Both the position numbers and the translations under genes were made by a program. The notes beneath the pieces were generated by a model. The model was not told where the DNA came from and searched no databases. It was given only the letters and a program-made list of their open reading frames with translations. Below are positions 8,302 through 16,623 of a stretch of DNA of 64,000 bases, one piece after another; the stretch's first letter is position 1; every line of letters begins with the position of its first letter. Origin of the DNA: Pseudoalteromonas ulvae UL12 (GTDB lineage Bacteria; Pseudomonadota; Gammaproteobacteria; Enterobacterales; Alteromonadaceae); NCBI RefSeq assembly GCF_014925405.1, contig NZ_AQHJ01000023.1:700815-764814 (forward strand). Direction: 5' to 3'.

Positions 8302-9930
8302 TTAAGCTAAATATTTCTGGAGATACTTCTTAAAGATAGGATCGCTTTGTGCGAGTTCTTTTTGTTCTGATAAAATATTTTTCAAAATAGTTTCTGACGT
8401 TAGCGGATTAGCCAACACCACTCTAAATACTACGGTCGGTAATTGCTGATATTGCATAGGCGTTAAACGTGTGCGTGACACAAAAGAGCGCCCAGCCTCG
8501 CGCTGACGCTTTTGCATACTGGCCGTAAAGCGATTTAACGCTATGTATATATCCATCCGTGTTTCTTCATCTGCAGAACGCAAGATTTGCTGGATTTTAG
8601 CTGGCACATAACGATAAGTAAGCAAACACAGTTCAGGCTCTGAAATCAGCTCAAAATCAGGATCTTGATTAATAAGCTCTGCAAAGTATTGCGCTTTTTT
8701 AATGCCTTTGTCGATCAGCATTTCATAACCTTTACGGCCAATCACGCTCAAACAAGCATGAACCAGCATCGCCATTCCAGGGCGACTCCCCTCAAGAGTG
8801 TGACTGCCTAAATCTTTTGAACCTTTACGTAAAATATATTCTGCATGATGCTCAATAACATTCGAGGCTTCAGGGTCTTTAAACAACACGATTCCAGCGC
8901 CCATCGGCACGTACATTTGCTTATGAGCATCGATGGTGATTGAATCGGCACGTTCGACACCAGCTAACAGGTGACGATAATTATTAGACAATAATGTCGC
9001 CCCGCCCCATGCAGCATCAACATGAAAATGACAACCTAGTTGCTCACTTAAATCCGCCATTTCATGAAGTGGATCAATATTGCCTGTTTCGGTGGTCCCT
9101 GCAACTCCCACAATAGCCATGACTTTAATGCCTTGAGCCTCAAGCTCATGGGCTTTTTCACGCATCGCGGCGACATCTACTTTATTGTTACTGTCGGTCG
9201 CAATACCAATAAAGTTCTTACGGCCAATCCCTAACACATCCGCCGCTTTACCCAGCGAATAATGCCCACGCTCTGACACTAAAACAGCTAAGCCTTTATA
9301 ACCATAATGCATCATTGCAGCCATTAAACCATCGCTGGCAATGCCTTTGAACTCACCATCAGGACGAAGTAAACGATTACGCGCAATCCATAACGCCGAA
9401 ATATTCGCTACCGTCCCGCCTGAGCAAAACGCACCTAACGCGTTTTTCGCGCTGTGCATCCACTTTTGATAAAACCCATCATTTTGCCCATAAACCAAAT
9501 GGTGCATCATTCCTAGCACTTGACGCTCAAGCGGCGTAAATGCTTTTGATGTTTCGATTTTCACTAAGTTTTGGTTCAGTCCCACCATCAACTTTGAAAG
9601 CGGTAAGACAAAATGGGGTAATGCGGATGTCATATGGCCAATAAAGCTTGGGGCAGCCGTATGTACCGAATGTGCAACTAATTGATCCATGATCTGCTGA
9701 GCATGATCAGAGACAAATGTTGGCTCTTCGGGAATATTCGCTAATTGAAAATCTTTCTCGATTTCATGTAATGGTTTTTCTATTGCCGCAATATTTTCAT
9801 TCAGAAAGCCAGCCAAATTACTCGAAATCTCTTGCTCGATTCTCGCTAAGGTAGAACCTGGTGCTTCCGGTACGGTAAAAATGCGCATTAAACTTTCTTC
9901 TGAAGCGACGGCATAACGCTTTGCTTCCAT
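8302..9930 (-). CDS. panP: Pyridoxal-phosphate aspartate 1-decarboxylase PanP
   Basis: Group II PLP decarboxylase of 542 residues. The PLP lysine lies in ITIDAHKQMYVP, preceded by the FHVDAAWGG aspartate that contacts the cofactor nitrogen, and FCSGGTVANI binds phosphate. The length and the N-terminal ~90-residue extension match the aspartate 1-decarboxylase family that in Vibrio and relatives replaces PanD, making beta-alanine for pantothenate and CoA. A glutamate decarboxylase or related activity is the main alternative. The gene stands alone, with a terminator after it and a 308-bp intergenic region before it. Confidence 0.88.
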   Translation of the reverse strand: MEAKRYAVASEESLMRIFTVPEAPGSTLARIEQEISSNLAGFLNENIAAIEKPLHEIEKDFQLANIPEEPTFVSDHAQQIMDQLVAHSVHTAAPSFIGHMTSALPHFVLPLSKLMVGLNQNLVKIETSKAFTPLERQVLGMMHHLVYGQNDGFYQKWMHSAKNALGAFCSGGTVANISALWIARNRLLRPDGEFKGIASDGLMAAMMHYGYKGLAVLVSERGHYSLGKAADVLGIGRKNFIGIATDSNNKVDVAAMREKAHELEAQGIKVMAIVGVAGTTETGNIDPLHEMADLSEQLGCHFHVDAAWGGATLLSNNYRHLLAGVERADSITIDAHKQMYVPMGAGIVLFKDPEASNVIEHHAEYILRKGSKDLGSHTLEGSRPGMAMLVHACLSVIGRKGYEMLIDKGIKKAQYFAELINQDPDFELISEPELCLLTYRYVPAKIQQILRSADEETRMDIYIALNRFTASMQKRQREAGRSFVSRTRLTPMQYQQLPTVVFRVVLANPLTSETILKNILSEQKELAQSDPIFKKYLQKYLA

Positions 9931-10238
9931 CTTACTACCTAGTATTCCAAATTATTAACATTTGGATAGCTAAACAAATTGCCGCTAACTGTAATAGATA
10001 TGACACGAAATGTCTCCTTTTATAGCAAAATGGTGTAATCAAACATCCTGTTTAGGTGTTTAATATTGATTATTCAGGGCTCTTTTTCCTACGCTACCCA
10101 GTAAATTTCAGCATCTATCAAGTCGATTAACCATAGTCGACCAGCGTTGCAAAAAAAGCAATTGGCTTTATTTGTTTTGGCGGTTATTCTAAATTTGTCC
10201 CTATATATTAGCTTGGATTCAATTCGACAAGGAAAGCA
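9931..10238. other. Intergenic region between divergent panP and the EAL gene
   Basis: Non-coding stretch of 308 bases that must hold the promoters for panP (minus) and the EAL gene (plus). The EAL gene has a clear ribosome site, AAGGAAAG just before ATG 10239. A short inverted repeat, GTCGA and TCGAC spaced 10 bases apart, lies near 10122-10141. No open frame longer than about a dozen codons with a ribosome site was seen, and no recognisable operator. Confidence 0.6.
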
Positions 10239-12134
10239 ATGACATCACGACATGCACATTTAAGTTGGTTAGCAGCTGGCTTCCTTACTTTTATTTTAAG
10301 TCTAAGTGGTTACGTCTATTACAGTTACCAATTGACTTATAAAGAAATTATGGCCTCTGTCGATGACAAATTACTCGATGCTGCACTCAGTGTTCAGCAT
10401 ATTTTAGGGCCTGATTATCACGATAATATCAACGATTTAAACCACATCAGCCGAGAAGAGTACCTACAAAAAAGTAAACAACTTTCTGATTTTACAAAAA
10501 AACTAGACCTTGAATATGTTTATGCAATGGTCATGATTGATGGCAATGTCCACTTTAGCGCATCAAGCTACACAGCTGAGGATGTTAAAAACAATAAAAT
10601 CACTTATTTTTATGACCTCTATTCAGAAGCCACCGAGCTAAATAAAGCTGCTTTTTATTCCACAGAACCCCTCTTTGAATATTCATCAGACCAATGGGGG
10701 CACTTCAAAACTATTTTTGTTCCATTTACCTCTGCTGACGGGCGTGTTTACCTCACTGGCGCTGACATCACCATTAAAGATTTACAAGCACGACTCAATA
10801 CCAGTATGAGCCAAGCAATTATCACCAGCTGTTTTTTCTTTTTCATCGCGGTACTCGTTGCGGTTGTTTACATTCAACTTCTTAAACGCAGTTATGGAAC
10901 CGACAGCGCAACAGGTTTTGCCAATCATATCGCTTTACAAAATACCTTACGAAAAAGTAAGCAATTGCATTTATTAATGGCCGTCATTTGGGTGAACGAT
11001 CTTGAAGATATCAATAGTTTTTATGGCACAAAAATTGGCGATACGGTGATAAAACGCTTAATGATGAGGCTTAAAGAGCTCTCCGGTGACAGCTATACCC
11101 TTTACCGTCTATCAACAAACAAAATTGTCGTACTGACCCAAGATCTCACCAAAACAGATTCACTTGAGCACATGATCAATCAGTTCAACCTCAACACACC
11201 TATCATCAAAGAACCGTTTATTTATGTGACATTATGCACCGGGATCGCACAAGGAAATAAAGACTTACTCTTAGAGAATGCCCATATTGCAGCAGCTCAA
11301 GCAAAACAAAGCAGGCACAGTTTAGTGCGCTACTCTGACTCACTGCATAAAGTAAAAAGCCAATATCTGTATAATGTCAAAATGGCTAAAAATGTCCGTG
11401 AAGCATTTAATGAACAGCTATTAGTTCCCTTTTTTCAACCCGTAGTGTGTTTAACAAACAATGAAATAGTTCAGTATGAATGCCTAGCACGGATTAAAAC
11501 CGCCGAGAACACTTACCTCAAACCTGAAGAGTTTTTGACGGTTATCAACCGTAGTCGCATGGATGGCCAATTAACCCGCACTATGTTTAGCCAATGCACA
11601 GAGAAATTTCGCCGAACGTCAATACATTGGAGTATCAACCTTACAGCTCAAGATATGCTCGACCCAAGTTTGGCACTCTTTTTAGAAGATGAACTCAAAC
11701 GCTATCCTAACCCGAGTCATATCACCATCGAGTTACTCGAAACAGAAGCCATCGCTAATTTTGCAGAAGTGAAAGCCTTTATTGACCAAATAAGAGCAAA
11801 AGGTGTCAGGGTGATGATCGACGACTTTGGCACCGGTTACTCAAATATTTCCAATATCTTAAAACTCAATGTCGATGGTATTAAGCTCGATGGCTCCTTA
11901 GTCAAACAGATCGCAAACGATGCTGATGTATTTTTATTTATTGAGCACATTGCCAGCTTTGCCGAGCAGGTCAACCTACAACTTATTGCAGAATCGGTCG
12001 AAAATAAGCTGGTTTTGGATACGCTTTTAAAGGCTGGTGTGACCTTGATGCAGGGTTTCTATTTTGCAGAGCCGCAAGCAAACATAGAGAGCACATCTGA
12101 ATTTAAAAAATGGCCCGCTGAACACCTCAACTAA
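10239..12134 (+). CDS. Membrane EAL-domain protein with degenerate GGDEF (probable c-di-GMP phosphodiesterase)
   Basis: The 631-residue protein has membrane helices at about 8-30 and 192-215 bracketing a ~160-residue periplasmic sensor region. A GGDEF-like fold (about 220-360) follows in which the signature is lost (RLSTNKIVVL where GGDEF should be), and then a full EAL domain (about 385-620). Most catalytic EAL residues appear intact: the metal-binding Glu in ECLARI, Asn in INLTAQDM, Glu in ELLETE, IDDFGTGYS, Lys in GIKLDGSLV, AESVE and MQGFYF. It should therefore hydrolyse c-di-GMP while the GGDEF part is regulatory. The gene is monocistronic and ends at a hairpin. Confidence 0.88.
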   Translation: MTSRHAHLSWLAAGFLTFILSLSGYVYYSYQLTYKEIMASVDDKLLDAALSVQHILGPDYHDNINDLNHISREEYLQKSKQLSDFTKKLDLEYVYAMVMIDGNVHFSASSYTAEDVKNNKITYFYDLYSEATELNKAAFYSTEPLFEYSSDQWGHFKTIFVPFTSADGRVYLTGADITIKDLQARLNTSMSQAIITSCFFFFIAVLVAVVYIQLLKRSYGTDSATGFANHIALQNTLRKSKQLHLLMAVIWVNDLEDINSFYGTKIGDTVIKRLMMRLKELSGDSYTLYRLSTNKIVVLTQDLTKTDSLEHMINQFNLNTPIIKEPFIYVTLCTGIAQGNKDLLLENAHIAAAQAKQSRHSLVRYSDSLHKVKSQYLYNVKMAKNVREAFNEQLLVPFFQPVVCLTNNEIVQYECLARIKTAENTYLKPEEFLTVINRSRMDGQLTRTMFSQCTEKFRRTSIHWSINLTAQDMLDPSLALFLEDELKRYPNPSHITIELLETEAIANFAEVKAFIDQIRAKGVRVMIDDFGTGYSNISNILKLNVDGIKLDGSLVKQIANDADVFLFIEHIASFAEQVNLQLIAESVENKLVLDTLLKAGVTLMQGFYFAEPQANIESTSEFKKWPAEHLN

Positions 12135-12141
12135 CCAGCAA

Positions 12142-12164
12142 AAAGCCAGTGACACACTGGCTTT
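12142..12164. terminator. Convergent-gene terminator after the EAL gene
   Basis: AAAGCCAGTG and CACTGGCTTT form a 10-bp stem with a 3-base loop, with T-rich sequence to the right and A-rich sequence to the left. It can serve the EAL gene (plus) and the TrmB-like gene (minus). Confidence 0.8.
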
Positions 12165-12175
12165 GTTATCAACAA

Positions 12176-12853
12176 TTAAAGATGGGGCAAATTAATCACT
12201 AAACGATGGCTCTGCTGGCCGCTGGCCCAATATTTTCGTTCAAAGGGGGTGATTGACTGCTCAGCTTGATATAACTCTACATCTGCAGCATGACCCGTTA
12301 ACGCTAATGCTGCAGCAAACTCTTCAACATAAATTTTCCAGTTACTGCGTAATTCGAGCTGCCCACCAATAGCAACAATCGTTGGAAAAATCGCCCCACC
12401 ATGCCAGCGCCGCTGAAGATGCTTACTCTTAGGCCAAGGATTGGGGTACAGTAAGTAATGATGGGTCGGTTGCCAGTTTGCTCTATGCACTAAACGCCAA
12501 AAATCATTCAAATCAGCTTGAACTAATATATATTGCCCAGACTCTGTTTGCTTATATTCTACATCGTGTTTATCTAAACGATGGGCTGACTTATCAATAC
12601 CTATCACTAATGCATCAGGATGTAACTTAGCTAAATTAGCAGTGCTTTCACCGACACCACAGCAAGAATCTAAAATAATAGGTCCAGAAAACTCTTGCAC
12701 CTTTGCATTTACTTCATCAAACGCTGCTTGAGTATGTGCTGCGATTGGTTTTTTAAACTCTGCGCGCAAATGCCGAACCACCACTTCCTCAAGCTTCTCA
12801 TGCACCCCTTGTTGATTGGTGGTAATGCTTCGAGAGTTTGCCTTATCTGTCAA
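12176..12853 (-). CDS. TrmB-like SAM-dependent methyltransferase
   Basis: The 225-residue Rossmann methyltransferase shows an SAM-binding motif DSCCGVGESTANLA near residue 62 and an acidic strand end VIGIDKS. A later YPNPWPKSKHLQRRW segment clearly corresponds to the PDPWPKKRH signature of tRNA (guanine46-N7)-methyltransferase TrmB. The usual Asp of that motif is replaced by Asn, and overall it diverges from canonical TrmB, so it is better called a paralog. Its ATG overlaps the stop of the upstream ABC permease gene by 4 nt (ATGA), implying translational coupling. Substrate unknown; tRNA is plausible. Confidence 0.75.
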   Translation of the reverse strand: MTDKANSRSITTNQQGVHEKLEEVVVRHLRAEFKKPIAAHTQAAFDEVNAKVQEFSGPIILDSCCGVGESTANLAKLHPDALVIGIDKSAHRLDKHDVEYKQTESGQYILVQADLNDFWRLVHRANWQPTHHYLLYPNPWPKSKHLQRRWHGGAIFPTIVAIGGQLELRSNWKIYVEEFAAALALTGHAADVELYQAEQSITPFERKYWASGQQSHRLVINLPHL

Positions 12854-13617
12854 TGTCTTAACCCCACACCTTTTTTAATCAATGTTAACGCCGTAAAAAA
12901 TAACACCACGATAAACCCTATCAATACACTAAATGCCACCGTTAAATTGACATCACTGACACCTAAAAAGCCATAGCGAAAAGCATTAACCATGTAAATA
13001 ATCGGGTTAACCTGCGACACTCCCTGCCAAAAATCTGGCAATAAGGTAATAGAATAAAAGACCCCACCTAGATACGTTAATGGCGTTAAAATAAAGGTTG
13101 GAATAATACTGATATCATCAAAACTATTGGCATAAACCGCATTGATTAAGCCGCCCAATGAGAACACCGCCGAAGTCAGTAGCACGGTTAGAATAATCAC
13201 CAACAGATTATGGATTTGAATATCAACAAAAAATAAAGAAACCACAGTGACAATCAAACCCACCAGCATGCCTCGGGCCATCCCACCGCCAATGTAACCT
13301 AGCACTATGATGTAATTTGGTACCGGTGCAACCAGCAGTTCTTCAATGCTTTTTTGAAACTTTGTCGAATAAAAACTTGAGGCGACATTCGAATAAGAAT
13401 TAGTGATCACCGACATCATAATTAAACCAGGAACAATAAACTCCATATAACTAAAGCCGCCCATTTCGCCAATTCGCGAGCCAATTAAGTTACCGAAAAT
13501 AACGAAGTAAAGAGTCATAGTAATCGCTGGCGGGACGAGAGTTTGCACCCAAATCCGTAAAAAACGAATGCACTCTTTTATCCAAATGGCTTTTAGGGCG
13601 ACAAAATAATTAGGCAT
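12850..13617 (-). CDS. yadH: ABC-2 type permease, YadH-like
   Basis: The inner-membrane subunit of a two-component ABC exporter. I choose ATG 13617 ([12 protein letters not shown]), which has AGGAG about 9 bp upstream and matches the start of E. coli YadH; an in-frame ATG at 13656 would add 13 charged residues lying inside the upstream gene. The 255-residue protein has about six membrane helices and the YadH-characteristic strings FGNLIGSRIG, VPGLIMMSVITNSY, IEELLVAPVPN and LTPLTYLGGVFYS. It overlaps the ATPase gene by 8 nt and the methyltransferase gene by 4 nt. Substrate unknown. Confidence 0.9.
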   Translation of the reverse strand: MPNYFVALKAIWIKECIRFLRIWVQTLVPPAITMTLYFVIFGNLIGSRIGEMGGFSYMEFIVPGLIMMSVITNSYSNVASSFYSTKFQKSIEELLVAPVPNYIIVLGYIGGGMARGMLVGLIVTVVSLFFVDIQIHNLLVIILTVLLTSAVFSLGGLINAVYANSFDDISIIPTFILTPLTYLGGVFYSITLLPDFWQGVSQVNPIIYMVNAFRYGFLGVSDVNLTVAFSVLIGFIVVLFFTALTLIKKGVGLRH

Positions 13618-14542
13618 GATTTTTTTCTCCTGCTGTTTGCGCCAGTAATCCAACAAACAACTCTTCTAAACGATTCGCTTTATTACGCATGCTTAGCACT
13701 TGATGACCTTGTGCACTGAGTTGAGTAAATACATCATTTAAGCCTTGAGATTTGGCCACTTCTACTTCAATGCTGTGCTCATCAAGCTGCTTAACCACAT
13801 AATTAGCTAAGGAAACACCATCGGTGCTATTGGCTAAATCAAACACAAAGGTTTCTTTGTCAAGTTTGCTCAGCAAATGCTTCATGGTGGTGTTTTCAAC
13901 AATTGTTCCTTGATCAATAATCGCGATGTTTTTACACAACATTTCAGCTTCTTCAAGGTAATGAGTAGTTAAAATAATCGTCACACCTTGTTGATTGATC
14001 TCTTTTAGGAACTCCCACATCGAACGGCGTAGCTCAATATCGACCCCTGCCGTTGGTTCATCTAAAATCAATAATTTTGGCTCATGCATTAACGCTCGAG
14101 CAATCATTAAACGGCGCTTCATCCCGCCTGATAATGAGCGAGCTTGTAAATCTTTTTTGTCTAAAAGCCCCAGTTTGCCTAAATATTTTTCGGCACGAAT
14201 AAAGGCTTCTTTACGAGGTACGCCGTAGTAGCCCGCTTGGTTAACGAGTATTTGATTGAGAGTTTCAAATTGACCAAAATTAAATTCTTGCGGTACCAGC
14301 CCTAAACAGGATTTTGCTTTTTCAAGCTCACTATCGATACTGTGGCCAAACACCGAGACTTCACCGGCCGTTTTATTAACTAAGGATGAAATCACACCTA
14401 TGGTGGTTGATTTCCCCGCTCCATTTGGTCCGAGCAAAGCAAAGAAATCTCCTTGTTCGACTGTTAAATCAATTCCTTTAACAGCGACTACCCCATTTTT
14501 ATAGGTTTTTTGAAGGCCGCTGATTGCTAATGCATGTGTCAT
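13610..14542 (-). CDS. yadG: ABC transporter ATP-binding protein, YadG-like
   Basis: ATPase partner of the YadH-like permease. The 310-residue protein has Walker [10 protein letters not shown] near residue 38, signature LSGGMKRR, Walker [13 protein letters not shown] and the H-loop TTHYLEEAE, followed by a ~90-residue C-terminal extension typical of ABC-2 drug/lipid-type exporters. Its ATG overlaps the stop of ubiX by 4 nt and its 3' end overlaps yadH by 8 nt, so the three are one translationally coupled unit. Confidence 0.92.
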   Translation of the reverse strand: MTHALAISGLQKTYKNGVVAVKGIDLTVEQGDFFALLGPNGAGKSTTIGVISSLVNKTAGEVSVFGHSIDSELEKAKSCLGLVPQEFNFGQFETLNQILVNQAGYYGVPRKEAFIRAEKYLGKLGLLDKKDLQARSLSGGMKRRLMIARALMHEPKLLILDEPTAGVDIELRRSMWEFLKEINQQGVTIILTTHYLEEAEMLCKNIAIIDQGTIVENTTMKHLLSKLDKETFVFDLANSTDGVSLANYVVKQLDEHSIEVEVAKSQGLNDVFTQLSAQGHQVLSMRNKANRLEELFVGLLAQTAGEKNHA

Positions 14543-15162
14543 TCTTTTTCCCCATATCCCCAGCGTTGCATTAATTGATGCTCAATGCCAAGGTGATCTA
14601 AAATACGTGCCACCATAAAGTCCACTAAGTCTTCTATGGTCTGTGGTTTATGATAAAACCCCGGTGCGGCGGGCATAATCGTGACGCCCATTTTCGCAAG
14701 CTTGAGCATATTTTCTAAATGAATTTCGCTAAAAGGTGTTTCTCTTGGCACTAAAATAAGTTGCCCTCTTTCTTTAATCACCACATCTGCAGCACGCTCT
14801 AATAAATTATCAGAAGCCCCCGTCGCAATCGCAGAAACCGTACCAGCACTACATGGGCAAACCACCATCTTTTTCGGCGCTGCAGAACCAGAGGCAACGG
14901 GCGAAAACCAGTTATCTTTTCCAAACACTTTCAGCTGCCCCTCTTGGGCGTTAAAGCGCTCACTCAGTTGTGCTGTGGCTTTTTCTTCATTGCCTGAAAG
15001 TTTAATGTTTGACTCTACATCTAACACCACCCGGGCTGCACTACTGATAAGCACAAAAACCTGATGTCCTTGATTTATCAATACTTTGAGCAGTTTCAAC
15101 CCATACGGAGCACCGGATGCGCCACTAAAAGCTAAAGTTACTGATGATTTAAATTCATTCAT
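14539..15162 (-). CDS. ubiX: Flavin prenyltransferase UbiX
   Basis: Makes prenylated FMN, the cofactor of the UbiD decarboxylase in ubiquinone synthesis. The 207-residue protein has the N-terminal flavin-binding [12 protein letters not shown] motif, the [20 protein letters not shown] segment and a [15 protein letters not shown] region, all conserved in UbiX/Pad1. It lies 22 bp after mpl and overlaps the yadG-like gene by 4 nt. Cytoplasmic. Confidence 0.95.
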   Translation of the reverse strand: MNEFKSSVTLAFSGASGAPYGLKLLKVLINQGHQVFVLISSAARVVLDVESNIKLSGNEEKATAQLSERFNAQEGQLKVFGKDNWFSPVASGSAAPKKMVVCPCSAGTVSAIATGASDNLLERAADVVIKERGQLILVPRETPFSEIHLENMLKLAKMGVTIMPAAPGFYHKPQTIEDLVDFMVARILDHLGIEHQLMQRWGYGEKE

Positions 15163-15184
15163 GGTGTCACTTATTCAAATTGAT

Positions 15185-16540
15185 TTAAGACTGGCTATAT
15201 TGATCCGTTAACGCGGTAATTATTTTCTGGTGAATACCGTCAAAGCCGCCATTACTCATGATTAAGACCTGATCGCCTGGCGAGACTCGTTCAAGCAACG
15301 CACTCACAATGTCATCGACCGTATCAAAACAAAGTGCATCAGCCTTATCGGCCGCCTGATGCAAAGACCAGTCTAGTTGTTTTGGTTCAAATAGATACGT
15401 TACGTCCGCAGCAGCTAAAGAGTTCAATAAGGTATCTTTGTGTACGCCCATTTTCATGGTGTTAGAACGAGGCTCTAAAATAGCGTGGATTTTTTGTGAT
15501 CCTACTTTCGCACGCAGCCCAGCTAAAGTGGTTTTGATGGCCGTTGGATGATGAGCAAAGTCGTCATAGACATTAATGTCTGCCACTGTAGCTTTGAGTT
15601 CCATCCGTCGCTTTGGCGAAATAAACTCAGCTAACGCATCAATGGAAGACTCAACCGGGATCCCAACGTGACGAGCGGCAGCAATCGCCATAACTGCATT
15701 TTTGACATTATGCTCACCCATGGCTTGCCAGTGAACTTCGCCAAGCGTTTTGCCTGCAAGTTTCACCTTAAACACACTGCTATCAGCTTGAAGAAGCTCG
15801 TAGCTCCAATCATGACCTAACTGCTCAGTCTCACTCCAACACCCTTGTGCCATTACACGATTTAACGCCTCATCATCTGAGGGATAAACAACCTTGCCAT
15901 TTTGCGGCACAATGCGCATTAAGTGATGAAATTGACGCTCAATTGCTGCTAAGTCAGCAAAAATATCAGCATGATCAAATTCTAAATTATTGAGGATCAC
16001 CGTTCGCGGTAAGTAATGGACGAACTTACTGCGCTTATCAAAAAACGCAGTGTCGTATTCATCGGCTTCAATCACAAAAAATGGTGTCTCACCCAAACGG
16101 GCCGACACACCAAAATTTTGCACTATGCCACCAATCAAAAACCCCGGTTTTAATCCTGCATATTCTAAAATCCACGCCAACATACTCGCAGTCGTTGTTT
16201 TACCGTGGGTGCCGGCCACGGCTAACACCCAGCTATCTTGTAATAAATGCTGTTTTAACCATTCTGGGCCAGAGGTGTACGGTAAGCCTTTTTCTAACAC
16301 ATATTCAACGCACGGATTACCACGACTCATCGCGTTTCCGATCACGACCATATCAGGGCGAGGCTCTAGCTGGCTCGGATCATACCCTTGAGTTAAGCTG
16401 ATCCCTAACTCTTGCAATTGGGTACTCATTGGTGGGTACACATTTAAATCGGAGCCAGTGACTGTGTGGCCTAATGATTTAGCTAATGCAGCGATGCCAC
16501 CCATAAAGGTGCCACAAATCCCTAGAATATGAATATGCAT
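15185..16540 (-). CDS. mpl: UDP-MurNAc:L-Ala-gamma-D-Glu-meso-DAP ligase Mpl
   Basis: Murein-recycling ligase that reattaches the tripeptide L-Ala-D-Glu-mDAP to UDP-MurNAc. The 451-residue, three-domain Mur ligase has N-terminal GICGTFMGGIAALA, the ATP loop AGTHGKTTTASMLA, the metal-binding Glu-rich VIEADEYDTAFFD and the C-terminal DDFAHHPTAI motif. Its length and the GICGTFMGG start separate it from MurC. First gene of the run mpl-ubiX-yadG-yadH-TrmB-like. Confidence 0.96.
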   Translation of the reverse strand: MHIHILGICGTFMGGIAALAKSLGHTVTGSDLNVYPPMSTQLQELGISLTQGYDPSQLEPRPDMVVIGNAMSRGNPCVEYVLEKGLPYTSGPEWLKQHLLQDSWVLAVAGTHGKTTTASMLAWILEYAGLKPGFLIGGIVQNFGVSARLGETPFFVIEADEYDTAFFDKRSKFVHYLPRTVILNNLEFDHADIFADLAAIERQFHHLMRIVPQNGKVVYPSDDEALNRVMAQGCWSETEQLGHDWSYELLQADSSVFKVKLAGKTLGEVHWQAMGEHNVKNAVMAIAAARHVGIPVESSIDALAEFISPKRRMELKATVADINVYDDFAHHPTAIKTTLAGLRAKVGSQKIHAILEPRSNTMKMGVHKDTLLNSLAAADVTYLFEPKQLDWSLHQAADKADALCFDTVDDIVSALLERVSPGDQVLIMSNGGFDGIHQKIITALTDQYSQS

Positions 16541-16561
16541 GAATGTCTCTTTAAAAAGGTC

Positions 16562-16590
16562 AAAAAAATACCTGACAAAAGTCAGGTATT
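16562..16590 (-). terminator. Terminator downstream of the metalloprotease gene
   Basis: AATACCTGAC and GTCAGGTATT form a 10-bp stem with an AAAA loop. Read on the minus strand it is followed by a run of seven T. It lies between the metalloprotease stop and the mpl start and isolates the two transcripts. Confidence 0.9.
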
Positions 16591-16623
16591 CTATGATGCC
16601 AAAATTAGCCTAACTTAGCACGG

